From assembly GCA_015485945.1 (NCBI GenBank), contig WFSM01000121.1:1-8654 (forward strand): a stretch of 8,654 bases of DNA, given 5' to 3'. Each line of letters opens with the position of its first letter. The first letter of the stretch is position 1. Below are positions 1 through 6,169 of this stretch, in pieces. The translations under genes were made by a program, and so were the position numbers. The DNA comes from Candidatus Bipolaricaulota bacterium (lineage in GTDB: Bacteria > Bipolaricaulota > Bipolaricaulia > UBA7950 > UBA9294). Below the pieces are notes generated by a model that had not been told where the DNA came from, did no database searches, and was given only the letters and a program-made list of their open reading frames with translations.

Positions 1-90
1 GGGTGCGGGCTCCCCACCCGCATTAAGTTCACCGTGGTGGACGGGGATAAATTGCGCAAGTGCACGCACTGCGGGGAGATATTTAGGTAA
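1..90 (+). CDS. rplX: 50S ribosomal protein L24, C-terminal fragment (gene enters from the left)
   Basis: Frame 1 is open from the first base and ends in TAA at 88-90, giving the last 29 residues of a protein. The fragment reads GCGLPTRIK, then a short strand-like stretch, then DGDKLRKCTHCGEIF. This matches the usual L24 ending, in which a CxxC...CxxC zinc-ribbon-like pair brackets a PTRI segment and the chain ends KKCGEVI. Cysteines encoded at 4-6, 61-63 and 70-72 are visible; the first cysteine of the leading pair would lie outside the window. L24 is an early assembly protein of the 50S subunit that binds 23S rRNA domain I. Its place directly before rplE is the standard spc-operon order. 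The start, the KOW domain and the total length cannot be seen. Confidence 0.93.
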   Translation, partial: GCGLPTRIKFTVVDGDKLRKCTHCGEIFR

Positions 91-95
91 TCGAG

Positions 96-629
96 ATGCT
101 GTTTAAAGAGAGATTTGAACAAGAGATTGTACCGCAATTGATGAAAGAGCTCCGGCTTCGGAACGTGATGGAGGTTCCGCAGGTGGAGAAAGTCGTCATC
201 AATATGGGCGTAGCGGAGAAGGACAACCCCAAGATCCTGGAAGGGGCGGTTAAAAACCTGACCAAGATTGCGGGGCAGCATCCGGTTGTCACCAAAGCGA
301 AGAAGTCGATCTCCGATTTCCATCTTACTGCCGGGGATCCGATTGGCTGTAAGGTGACGCTGCGTTGTGATCGGGCGTACGAATTTTTAAATAAGCTGTT
401 TAATGTCGTCCTTCCCGGGATCCGTGACTTCCGTGGGATGTCCAGTTCCGCGTTTGATGGGCGAGGTAACTACACCCTGGGAGTGGCCGAGCAGATGATT
501 TTCCCTGAGATCTCGTATAACGAGGTTGTCAAAACTCAGGGAATGGACATTACGATTGTGACAACGGCGAAGAACGATCAGGAAGGATACGCGCTTCTTA
601 AAGGGCTCGGCCTTCCGTTCAAGGATTAG
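96..629 (+). CDS. rplE: 50S ribosomal protein L5
   Basis: This 177-residue protein has the normal L5 length (about 179). L5 binds 5S rRNA, anchors it in the central protuberance of the 50S subunit and contacts S13 across the subunit interface. Recognisable family segments in order are VEKVVINMGV (about 30-39), PVVTKAKKSISDF (about 63-75), PIGCKVTLR (about 81-89), IRDFRGMSS with FDGRGNYTLGV (about 109-130), IFPEISYNEV and GMDITIVTTA (about 150-159). The ATG at 96 lies five bases after the rplX stop and gives the usual MLFKERFEQEI-type beginning. The ribosome binding site is weak (only AGG at 85-87), so initiation probably depends on coupling to rplX. In E. coli the S8 repressor site lies in this part of the spc mRNA; I cannot recognise a counterpart by eye. 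Confidence 0.98.
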   Translation: MLFKERFEQEIVPQLMKELRLRNVMEVPQVEKVVINMGVAEKDNPKILEGAVKNLTKIAGQHPVVTKAKKSISDFHLTAGDPIGCKVTLRCDRAYEFLNKLFNVVLPGIRDFRGMSSSAFDGRGNYTLGVAEQMIFPEISYNEVVKTQGMDITIVTTAKNDQEGYALLKGLGLPFKD

Positions 630-639
630 AGGAGAGGCG

Positions 640-825
640 ATGGCAAAAAAGGCGTTAATTATTAAAAGCAAGCGGGAACCGAAGTATAAGGTGCGGACGT
701 ATAACCGTTGCAGTATTTGCGGACGGCCGCACGGGTATATTCGGGATTACGGCATCTGCCGGATTTGTTTCCGCAAGCTGGCGCACAAGGGAGAAATCCC
801 GGGCGTAAAGAAAGCGAGTTGGTAG
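640..825 (+). CDS. rpsN: 30S ribosomal protein S14, zinc-binding (type Z)
   Basis: This 61-residue protein has exactly the length of the short zinc form of S14, not the roughly 100-residue zinc-free form. S14 sits in the head of the 30S subunit and binds 16S rRNA. The zinc site is complete: C24-x2-C27 in CSICG and C40-x2-C43 in CRICF. The family ending GEIPGVKKASW is present. An AGGAG-type ribosome binding site at 630-634 follows the rplE stop immediately, and the ATG at 640 is the only sensible start. The C+ form is widespread in Gram-positive and many deep-branching bacteria; it argues against Enterobacteria-like relatives but is not diagnostic of a phylum. Confidence 0.98.
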   Translation: MAKKALIIKSKREPKYKVRTYNRCSICGRPHGYIRDYGICRICFRKLAHKGEIPGVKKASW

Positions 826-829
826 GAGG
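824..829 (+). promoter_or_regulatory. Shine-Dalgarno AGGAGG that fixes the rpsH start
   Basis: AGGAGG overlaps the TAG stop of rpsN (823-825) and stands four bases before the ATG at 834. It decides the rpsH start in favour of 834 over an in-frame ATG at 708, which would run 42 codons through the rpsN reading frame. Confidence 0.85.
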
Positions 830-833
830 CACG

Positions 834-1241
834 ATGACAATTCCGTATCCAATTGCCGATATGCTGACCCGCATTCGTAATGCAAGCGCGAAGCTTCATC
901 CTGATGTGACGATGCCCCACTCGAAGCTGAAGGAAGCAATTGCGCGCATTCTAGAAGCGGAAGGGTACATCGACGGCTATGAAGTTATTGCCAAGGTCCC
1001 TCAGCCCGAACTGCGCATTCGCTTAAAGTACAAGGGAAGCCGCAAGGATGTGCAACGGGCGATCACCGGATTAACGGCGGTGAGCAAGCCGTCACGGCGG
1101 GTATACGTGGACAAGGATGAAATTCCCGAGCCCCTTGGAGGGCTTGGGACCTGCATTATCTCCACCTCGCAGGGGATCCTTTCCGGACGGGAAGCAAAAG
1201 AGCGCGGGATCGGCGGGGAGATCCTGTGCGAGGTGTGGTAG
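834..1241 (+). CDS. rpsH: 30S ribosomal protein S8
   Basis: This 135-residue protein is close to the usual S8 length (about 132). S8 binds the central domain of 16S rRNA (helix 21 region), is a primary 30S assembly protein, and in E. coli represses the spc operon. Family landmarks are DMLTRIRNAS near the N-terminus, MPHSKLKEAIARIL (about 26-39), EGYI, LTAVSKPSRRVYV, the EPLGGLGTCIISTSQGILS segment and the terminal GGEILCEVW. The start at 834 gives the expected MTIPYPIADML beginning and has a strong ribosome binding site. Starting at the in-frame ATG at 708 would add non-S8 sequence overlapping rpsN. Nothing suggests damage. Confidence 0.97.
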   Translation: MTIPYPIADMLTRIRNASAKLHPDVTMPHSKLKEAIARILEAEGYIDGYEVIAKVPQPELRIRLKYKGSRKDVQRAITGLTAVSKPSRRVYVDKDEIPEPLGGLGTCIISTSQGILSGREAKERGIGGEILCEVW

Positions 1242-1251
1242 GTGAGACGCC

Positions 1252-1803
1252 ATGTCTAAAGTGGGAAAGGTTCCAGTAGCGATCCCCGACGGGGTTAAGG
1301 TGGCGGTGCGTGATGGAACGATCGTGGTCGAGGGACCGCACGGCCGGCTTGTGCAGGACTATCGCCCTGATCGAGTGGAGATTACCGTTGAGAATGGAAC
1401 GGCCACGGTGACCCGGCGCGGTGAGAGCAAAGAATTTCGCGCGTTCCACGGGTTGTACCGCAGTTTGCTTGCAAACATGGTACATGGAGTGTCCCAGAAG
1501 TGGGAGAAGTCCCTGTTGATCAAGGGCCTCGGGTACCGGGCCCGGTTGCAAGGGCGTAAAATGACCCTTGATCTTGGGTACTCGCAGCCGGTGGAATATG
1601 AACTTCCGGAGGGAATCGAAGCGGAGGTTCCCAACCCGAATGAAATCATCATCCGCGGTGCGGATAAACAGCAAGTGGGACAAGTGGCCGCAGAGATTCG
1701 CGCGTTTCGCAAGCCGGAGCCTTATAAAGGGAAGGGTATTAGATACAAAGATGAGATTGTGTTGCATAAGGCAGGTAAACTCGGCGGGCAAGGTGCCGGT
1801 TAG
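1252..1803 (+). CDS. rplF: 50S ribosomal protein L6
   Basis: This 183-residue protein (family about 178-180) is L6, which lies near the factor-binding site at the base of the L7/L12 stalk and supports elongation-factor function. It consists of two related alpha/beta domains. Visible landmarks are SKVGKVPVAIP at the start, VEGPHG near residue 27, HGLYRSLLANMVHGVS (about 66-81), the KGLGYRARLQG segment (91-101), LGYSQPVEYELPEGI and the L6 signature KPEPYKGKGIRY (154-165). The tail LHKAGKLGGQGAG is a little longer than usual. AGGTGAG at 1240-1246, running from the end of rpsH, is the ribosome binding site for the ATG at 1252. A long open frame on the opposite strand is a shadow of this gene. Confidence 0.97.
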   Translation: MSKVGKVPVAIPDGVKVAVRDGTIVVEGPHGRLVQDYRPDRVEITVENGTATVTRRGESKEFRAFHGLYRSLLANMVHGVSQKWEKSLLIKGLGYRARLQGRKMTLDLGYSQPVEYELPEGIEAEVPNPNEIIIRGADKQQVGQVAAEIRAFRKPEPYKGKGIRYKDEIVLHKAGKLGGQGAG

Positions 1804-1814
1804 GGGGAGTAGAG

Positions 1815-2177
1815 ATGGCGAGAGTTGATAGAAAAACGGAGAGGATTAAGCGCCATCGTCGGATTCGCAAGCGAATATCCGGCACCGCGGACGTTCCTCG
1901 GCTGTGTGTGACCAAGAGCCTGCGCCATGTGTATGCGCAGCTGATCGACGATGAAACCGGGCAAACGCTCGTAGCTGCATCCACCGTGGATACCGAGCTG
2001 CAGGGGGACGCAAGCGGGTGCAATATTCCGGCTGCGACCAAGGTGGGAGAGCTTATCGCCAAACGCGCCGTTGAACGGGGAGTCGCCCGGGTTGTATTCG
2101 ACCGCGGCGGTTATCCCTATCACGGAGTGGTGGCGGCGTTGGCCGAGGCCGCTCGCAAGGGAGGGTTAAAGTTTTGA
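1815..2177 (+). CDS. rplR: 50S ribosomal protein L18
   Basis: This 120-residue protein is the usual size for L18, which with L5 binds 5S rRNA in the central protuberance. The very basic N-terminus (RKTERIKRHRRIRKRI, about 6-21) is typical of the 5S rRNA-binding arm. Later landmarks are RHVYAQLIDDETGQTLVAAST, a central segment ending VGELIAKRA, and VVFDRGGYPYHGVVAALAEAAR before the terminal KGGLKF. The familiar RPRLxVFRS segment here reads VPRLCVTKS, a mild divergence. A purine-rich GGGGGAG at 1803-1809 precedes the ATG at 1815. The stop TGA (2175-2177) is embedded in the start of rpsE, so the two genes are probably translationally coupled. Confidence 0.97.
   Translation: MARVDRKTERIKRHRRIRKRISGTADVPRLCVTKSLRHVYAQLIDDETGQTLVAASTVDTELQGDASGCNIPAATKVGELIAKRAVERGVARVVFDRGGYPYHGVVAALAEAARKGGLKF
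2158..2165 (+). promoter_or_regulatory. Shine-Dalgarno AGGGAGGG supporting the TTG start of rpsE
   Basis: AGGGAGGG lies inside the last codons of rplR, eight bases before the TTG at 2174. A strong site at good spacing supports TTG as the real initiator, since no ATG or GTG is found near the expected N-terminus. Confidence 0.75.
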
Positions 2178-2674
2178 TCACCACTGACGAGTACGAGAAT
2201 GAGATAATCGATATTAGGCGGGTGAGCAAGGTCACCAAGGGTGGTCGCAACCTGAAGTTTCGTGTGACTATTGTGATCGGCGATCGCAACGGTCGCGTTG
2301 GCGTTGGCGTGGGAAGCACTACTGAGATTCCACGTGCGATCCAGCAGGCGATCCGTGACGCCAAGAAGAACATGATCGATATCCCGCTCAACGGCGGGAC
2401 GATTCCCCATGAGGTGATCGGAAAGTTCAAAGCGGGACGGGTGTTGTTGAAACCGGCCTATCCCGGGACGGGAATCATCGCCGGGGTTACCGTTGGAGCG
2501 CTCTGCCGGTTGGCCGGGATCCGGGACATCCTCACTAAATCGATCGGGACGACCAACCCTCTTACCCTGTCACGGGCCGCGATTAACGGCATGACCCGTC
2601 TGCGCAGCAGAGAAGAAGTGGAGACATTGCGAAAAGGGGAACCGGTCAAGGCGGAGGTGAAGGATGCGGCTTGA
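2174..2674 (+). CDS. rpsE: 30S ribosomal protein S5, TTG start
   Basis: This 166-residue protein has the normal length of S5, which lies at the mRNA entry side of the 30S subunit with S3 and S4 and affects decoding fidelity. The S5 double-stranded-RNA-binding fold begins with IIDIRRVSKVTKGGRNLKF (about 11-29) and VTIVIGDRNGRVGVGVG (about 31-47), followed by AKKNMIDIPLNGGTIPHEV (63-81). The C-terminal domain contains AGRVLLKPAYPGTGIIAG and LTKSIGTTNPL. The start is TTG, overlapping the rplR stop as TTGA, with a good ribosome binding site at 2158-2165. The first internal Met is residue 67, inside the conserved core, so the rare start must be used. The gene's 3' end overlaps rplO by 11 bases, leaving no room for rpmD (L30). 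Confidence 0.97.
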   Translation: MITTDEYENEIIDIRRVSKVTKGGRNLKFRVTIVIGDRNGRVGVGVGSTTEIPRAIQQAIRDAKKNMIDIPLNGGTIPHEVIGKFKAGRVLLKPAYPGTGIIAGVTVGALCRLAGIRDILTKSIGTTNPLTLSRAAINGMTRLRSREEVETLRKGEPVKAEVKDAA

Positions 2675-3110
2675 AGATCTGCGTCCCACTAAGGGAAGTG
2701 TCCACCGGCGAAAGCGGGTGGGACGGGGGTATGGTTCCGGGCACGGCGGCCACGAGAGCGGTCGCGGTACCAAGGGACAGAACTCCCGGTCAGGTGGTGG
2801 TGTTCGTCTCGGGTATGAAGGCGGACAGACCCCGATTTGGATGCGCTTTCCCAAGCGGGGCTTTTACAACCACACGCGCATCGAGTACGCGTGTGTTAAT
2901 CTAGACACGTTGGAACGCGTTTTCCCGGAAGACTCCGAGGTAACGTTGCAGAAACTGCGGGAATTGCGGATCGTCAAGGGCCGCATTCAACGATTGAAGG
3001 TCCTCGGACGCGGTGAGTTGTCCAAACCTCTCACCGTGCGTGCACATCGGTTTACTCATGCCGCTAAGCAGAAGATTGAGCAGGCTGGTGGAAAGGCTGA
3101 GGTGATTTAG
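2664..3110 (+). CDS. rplO: 50S ribosomal protein L15
   Basis: This 148-residue protein matches the usual L15 length (about 145). L15 is a 50S assembly protein whose extended glycine- and arginine-rich N-terminus threads through 23S rRNA. That segment is obvious: RRKRVGRGYGSGHGGHESGRG (about 15-35), then KGQNSRSGGG, YEGGQTPIWMRFPKRGF (51-67). The C-terminal globular part includes LRELRIVKGRIQRLKVLGRG and the final AAKQKIEQAGGKAEVI. The ATG at 2664 lies inside the end of rpsE and is preceded by GGAGGTGA at 2653-2660 with good spacing. In most bacteria rpmD separates rpsE and rplO; here the two genes overlap. Confidence 0.98.
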   Translation: MRLEDLRPTKGSVHRRKRVGRGYGSGHGGHESGRGTKGQNSRSGGGVRLGYEGGQTPIWMRFPKRGFYNHTRIEYACVNLDTLERVFPEDSEVTLQKLRELRIVKGRIQRLKVLGRGELSKPLTVRAHRFTHAAKQKIEQAGGKAEVI

Positions 3111-3111
3111 A

Positions 3112-4398
3112 ATGTGGGAGACGTTAACCAACGTTTTCCGCGTTCCCGAGCTTAAAAAGCGTGTTTGGTTTACGCTGGGGGCGATCATTGTCTTCCGGTT
3201 GGGGACGCACATTCCGATTCCGGGTGTCAACGCAGCCGCGTTGGCTCATTTTTTCGAACAAACCGGCGGGATTTTTAATTTTTTAAATATGTTCACGGGG
3301 GGGGCGCTGAAGCGGTTCTCCTTATTCGCCCTCGGGGTAATGCCGTACATCAACGCGTCGATTATCTTTAGCTTGCTTATTGCCGTTGTCCCCAAGCTCA
3401 AGGAAATGCAGGAACAGGGACGGGAAGGGCAGCGTAAGATCACAGCGTACACGCGATGGTCAACCCTGGGGTTGGCGATTATCCAGTCCGCCGCGTACAG
3501 TCTGCTCGTGGTCAACTGGGGATTGGCACGGGGGACGATTTGGTTCTATCTCACCTCAATCGTTGCCATGACCGCGGGCACGATTTACCTGATGTGGCTG
3601 GGTGAACGGATCACCGAAAACGGAATCGGTAATGGAATCAGTATGCTGATCATGCTTGGAATCTTGGCACGGCTGCCGGCGCAGTTTCAGTCGGCGTATA
3701 CCGAGATTACCACCGGAACGGTCAGCCCGTTCTGGGGGCTCGTGTTACTGGCACTGTTGGTGGTCGTTACCGCTGGCGTAGTAATAATTCAACAGGGGCA
3801 GCGCAAGATCATCGTCCAGTACGCGAAGCGGACAACCGGGCGGCGGATCTACGGCGGGCACACCTCTCACCTGCCGATCCGAGTGAACCAGGGCGGAGTT
3901 ATCCCAATCATCTTCGCACTCGCGCTTCTAGCGATGCCGATGACGGTTGCCCAGTGGATACCGTCCCTCAGCTGGCTCACCCCGTACGTGCGGCCGGGGA
4001 GCATGGCATATATGCTGACGTATGTGATAATGATCTTCTTCTTCACTTATTTCTATAGCTCGATCGTGTTTGATCCCGAGGATGTGGCGAAGAATATCCG
4101 CGAATCGGGTGGGTTTATTCCCGGTGTGCGGCCAGGTAAACCGACTTCTGATTACATCTCGATGATCCTTAGCCGAATTCTGCTGATCGGTGCCGTGTTT
4201 CTGTCCGCGGTCGCAATCCTTCCGTATGTGTTCAGCGACATCTCGGGATTAGTCGGAATGTACATCATCGGTGGTACATCTATCCTGATCGTGGTCGGGG
4301 TGGGAATTGACACGTTGATGCAGATTGAGGCCCACCTTGTCATGCGTCACTACGAGAGTTTGACCAAGGGCAGCGGCCTGCTCGGGAGGAGAAAGTAA
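3112..4398 (+). CDS. secY: Preprotein translocase subunit SecY
   Basis: This 428-residue polytopic membrane protein is SecY, the pore of the SecYEG channel that exports or inserts nascent proteins at the cytoplasmic membrane. Ten hydrophobic segments can be placed roughly at 17-36, 69-93, 115-135, 145-163, 174-190, 206-227, 260-280, 299-320, 353-373 and 378-399. The IPIPG motif follows the first helix. The plug-type segment GIFNFLNMFTGGALKRFS (53-70) precedes helix 2. RITENGIGNGIS (166-177) and DPEDVAKNIRESGGFIPGVR (321-340) are SecY signatures, the latter before helix 9 in the cytoplasmic region. Length and topology are normal. The ATG at 3112 comes one base after the rplO stop, with GAGGTGA at 3099-3105 as ribosome binding site. 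The stop TAA shares a base with the adk start. Confidence 0.99.
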   Translation: MWETLTNVFRVPELKKRVWFTLGAIIVFRLGTHIPIPGVNAAALAHFFEQTGGIFNFLNMFTGGALKRFSLFALGVMPYINASIIFSLLIAVVPKLKEMQEQGREGQRKITAYTRWSTLGLAIIQSAAYSLLVVNWGLARGTIWFYLTSIVAMTAGTIYLMWLGERITENGIGNGISMLIMLGILARLPAQFQSAYTEITTGTVSPFWGLVLLALLVVVTAGVVIIQQGQRKIIVQYAKRTTGRRIYGGHTSHLPIRVNQGGVIPIIFALALLAMPMTVAQWIPSLSWLTPYVRPGSMAYMLTYVIMIFFFTYFYSSIVFDPEDVAKNIRESGGFIPGVRPGKPTSDYISMILSRILLIGAVFLSAVAILPYVFSDISGLVGMYIIGGTSILIVVGVGIDTLMQIEAHLVMRHYESLTKGSGLLGRRK

Positions 4399-5027
4399 TG
4401 GCGAAACGGCGGATCGTGTTGCTCGGCCCGCCGGGTGCGGGCAAGGGAACACAGGCGAAGCGGTTGGTGGAGACGACGGGACTTACCCATCTGTCAACCG
4501 GGGACATCTTGCGCGATGAAGTAGCGCACGGGACCGACTTGGGCAACCAAGCCAAGGCGTACATGGACCGTGGCGATCTCGTTCCCGACCAGTTGATCAT
4601 CGACATGATCCGCGGCCGGATCGAAACCGCTGATGGCTTCATCCTCGATGGATTCCCACGCACTGTTGCTCAAGCCGAGGCATTGGAGAAGATCACTCCA
4701 CTCGACGTTGTGATCAATATTGATCTGTCCCGTGATGAGGTAATCCGGCGGCTGTCAGCACGCCGGGTATGCCGCAGCTGCGGTCGAATCTACAATCTTC
4801 TCAGCAACCCGCCCCAGGTGGCCGGTAAGTGTGACGTGTGTGGCGGTGAGCTATACCAACGTGATGACGACCGCCCTGAGGTGATCAAAAACCGGTACGA
4901 CGTGTACATGGCGTCGACCGCGCCGTTGATTAAGTTCTACCAAGATCGTGGCATTCTGGTGAGCACAGATGGGCGGCGCCCGACGGATGAAGTATTCGCG
5001 CAGATAACCGCCGTTATTTCCGCATGA
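4398..5027 (+). CDS. adk: Adenylate kinase, long form with zinc-binding LID
   Basis: This 209-residue cytoplasmic enzyme interconverts ATP + AMP and 2 ADP, balancing adenylate nucleotides. The P-loop GPPGAGKGT is at residues 10-18. The AMP-binding part includes LSTGDILRDEV (32-42), and the signature FILDGFPRT is at 81-89. The LID domain (about 121-160) carries C125-x2-C128 and C145-x2-C148, the zinc-binding form, and is followed by RDDDRPEVIKNR. The ATG at 4398 overlaps the secY stop as TAATG and has a strong GGGAGGAG ribosome binding site at 4384-4391. The secY-adk-map order is common in Firmicutes and many other phyla, and the co-location suggests growth-linked expression. No defect is seen. 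Confidence 0.99.
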   Translation: MAKRRIVLLGPPGAGKGTQAKRLVETTGLTHLSTGDILRDEVAHGTDLGNQAKAYMDRGDLVPDQLIIDMIRGRIETADGFILDGFPRTVAQAEALEKITPLDVVINIDLSRDEVIRRLSARRVCRSCGRIYNLLSNPPQVAGKCDVCGGELYQRDDDRPEVIKNRYDVYMASTAPLIKFYQDRGILVSTDGRRPTDEVFAQITAVISA

Positions 5028-5776
5028 TTATCCTTAAAACCCCGGCCGAGATAGCGATTATGCGTAAAAACGGGGCATTGCTGGCATCGGTGTTGGATGC
5101 AGTGTGCGCCAAAGTAGCGCCGGGGACCAGCACGGCGACGCTTGATCGGCTGGCGGAGGATCTGATCAAACAGGCGGGCGCGCAGCCCGCGTTCAAGGGA
5201 TACAGCGGGTACCCAGCGACACTGTGCACATCGATCAACGAAGAAATCGTGCACGGCATCCCGGCCGAGGAACACATTTTAAATGATGGCGACATAATCT
5301 CGCTTGACATCGGATTGGTTAAAAACGGGTTTTATTCCGATATGGCCACTACCGTGCCCGTAGGAGAGATTAGCCCAGCTGCCGAACGGCTCCTGTCAGT
5401 GACGCGTGAGAGCTTGTGGCGCGGGATCAAACAGGTTAAAATTGGCAACCGCTTGTCCGATATTTCGCACACGATCGGTTCCTACGTGGAAAGCGAAGGA
5501 TTTTTCGTTGTTAAGGAATACGTCGGACACGGAGTCGGGAGAAGTCTGCACGAAGACCCACAAATCCCGAATTACGGGCCGCCGGGCCATGGGCCGCGGT
5601 TACAAGTGGGGATGGTATTTGCTATTGAACCGATGGTGAAGACCGATCCGGACCCAACGCGGGTTCTTGACGACGGTTGGACCGTAGTCACAGCGCGTGG
5701 TGGGTTGGCGGCACACTTTGAGCACACAGTCGCCCTGACAGAAACAGGGGTCGATGTGCTGACGATAAGGAGGTGA
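5024..5776 (+). CDS. map: Type I methionine aminopeptidase
   Basis: This 250-residue metalloenzyme removes the initiator methionine from new proteins. The pita-bread fold's five metal ligands can all be assigned: D95 in SLDIG, D106 in YSDMATT, H169 in GHGVG, E202 in AIEPM and E233 in FEHTV. The supporting histidines H77 (VHGIP) and H176 (LHED) are also present. Length is typical of the bare type I enzyme without an N-terminal zinc extension. The ATG at 5024 overlaps the adk stop as ATGA and has no clear Shine-Dalgarno site, suggesting translation by termination-reinitiation. The canonical beginning MIILKTPAEIAIMRKNG supports this start over the later in-frame ATG at 5060. Confidence 0.99.
   Translation: MIILKTPAEIAIMRKNGALLASVLDAVCAKVAPGTSTATLDRLAEDLIKQAGAQPAFKGYSGYPATLCTSINEEIVHGIPAEEHILNDGDIISLDIGLVKNGFYSDMATTVPVGEISPAAERLLSVTRESLWRGIKQVKIGNRLSDISHTIGSYVESEGFFVVKEYVGHGVGRSLHEDPQIPNYGPPGHGPRLQVGMVFAIEPMVKTDPDPTRVLDDGWTVVTARGGLAAHFEHTVALTETGVDVLTIRR
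5767..5776 (+). promoter_or_regulatory. Shine-Dalgarno AAGGAGGTGA before infA
   Basis: A near-perfect anti-16S match lies across the map stop codon (TGA 5774-5776). It overlaps the first possible infA start (GTG 5773), so it cannot serve that codon, and stands 11-14 bases upstream of the next in-frame GTG at 5788, a slightly long but usable spacing. It therefore favours 5788 as the infA start. Confidence 0.7.
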
Positions 5777-5787
5777 ATAAAGACGTA

Positions 5788-6027
5788 GTGGCGAAGACCG
5801 AGGGTCGTAGTCCGAAAAAAGAAGTGATCAGGCAACGGGGCGAGGTAATTGAAAGTTTGCCCAGTTCCATGTTCCGAGTGCGGTTGCAGAACGGACATGT
5901 CGTCCTATGCCATATCTCGGGCAAGATCCGCAAACACTACATCCGTATCCTCACCGGTGATTGGGTGGTAGTGGAATTCTCCCCGTATGATCTAACCAAG
6001 GGGCGGATCGTATATCGCGAGTCGTAG
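5788..6027 (+). CDS. infA: Translation initiation factor IF-1, GTG start
   Basis: This protein of 79 residues is IF-1, which binds the 30S A site and helps IF-2 and IF-3 select the initiator tRNA. It is a single OB-fold. Landmarks are GEVIESLPSSMFRVRL (about 18-33), NGHVVLCHISGKIRKHYIRIL (35-55), GDWVVVEFSPYDLTKGRIVYR. Typical IF-1 has about 72 residues; here about seven extra, basic residues (around RSPKKEVIRQ) precede the fold. No ATG is available. GTG at 5788 gives a normal MAK beginning and is served by the strong Shine-Dalgarno at 5767-5776. GTG at 5773, overlapping the map stop as GTGA, would give 84 residues but places the Shine-Dalgarno on the start codon itself. The identity is certain, the exact start is not. 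Confidence 0.95.
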   Translation: MAKTEGRSPKKEVIRQRGEVIESLPSSMFRVRLQNGHVVLCHISGKIRKHYIRILTGDWVVVEFSPYDLTKGRIVYRES

Positions 6028-6046
6028 CCACTGCGGCGATTTAGAG

Positions 6047-6160
6047 ATGAAAGTGAGAAGCTCGGTTAAGAAAATGTGCCCCAACTGCAAGGTGATCCGG
6101 CGGCGAGGTCGTCTGATGGTGATCTGCCGGAACCCAAAGCACAAGCAGCGACAGGGCTAG
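6047..6160 (+). CDS. rpmJ: 50S ribosomal protein L36, zinc-binding
   Basis: This tiny 37-residue protein is L36, which is buried in 23S rRNA of the 50S subunit. The translation begins MKVRSSVKKMCPNCKVIRRR and ends CRNPKHKQRQG, matching the canonical L36. The zinc ligands are C11, C14, C27 and H32 (CxxC...CxxxxH), so this is the C+ form. Its place between infA and rpsM is the standard one. The start is certain from the conserved MKVRSSVKK, but upstream I see no good Shine-Dalgarno, only GCGGCGA about ten bases back and AGAG abutting the ATG. The 19 bases after infA are the largest gap in the window. Confidence 0.97.
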   Translation: MKVRSSVKKMCPNCKVIRRRGRLMVICRNPKHKQRQG

Positions 6161-6169
6161 GGAGGACGT

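Noticed and set aside
1..21. GC-rich hairpin (GCGGG 5-9 with CCCGC 17-21) at the window start
   Set aside because: It lies within the conserved L24 coding sequence, has only a five-base stem and no T-tract, so it is not a convincing terminator or regulator.
708..833. In-frame upstream extension of rpsH (ATG at 708)
   Set aside because: It would run through the rpsN coding sequence in another frame and add 42 non-S8 residues; the ATG at 834 has AGGAGG and gives the canonical N-terminus.
1525..1555. GC-rich self-complementary stretch around GGGTACCGGGCCCGG
   Set aside because: It encodes the conserved GLGYRARLQG segment of L6; the symmetry follows from codon choice and no T-run follows.
1156..1791. 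Open frame of 211 codons on the minus strand opposite rpsH/rplF
   Set aside because: It lies wholly antisense to conserved ribosomal genes, has low-complexity Arg/Pro/His-rich composition and no recognisable domain; it is a shadow of codon bias on the plus strand.
5570..5600. GC palindromes around GGGCCATGGGCC
   Set aside because: They encode the GPPGHGP surface loop of methionine aminopeptidase and sit within an intact gene, with no sign of a regulatory role.
6028..6046. Possible internal promoter or leader in the 19-base gap between infA and rpmJ
   Set aside because: The gap is too short for a promoter, no -35/-10 pair is visible across it, and the gene order suggests read-through transcription.
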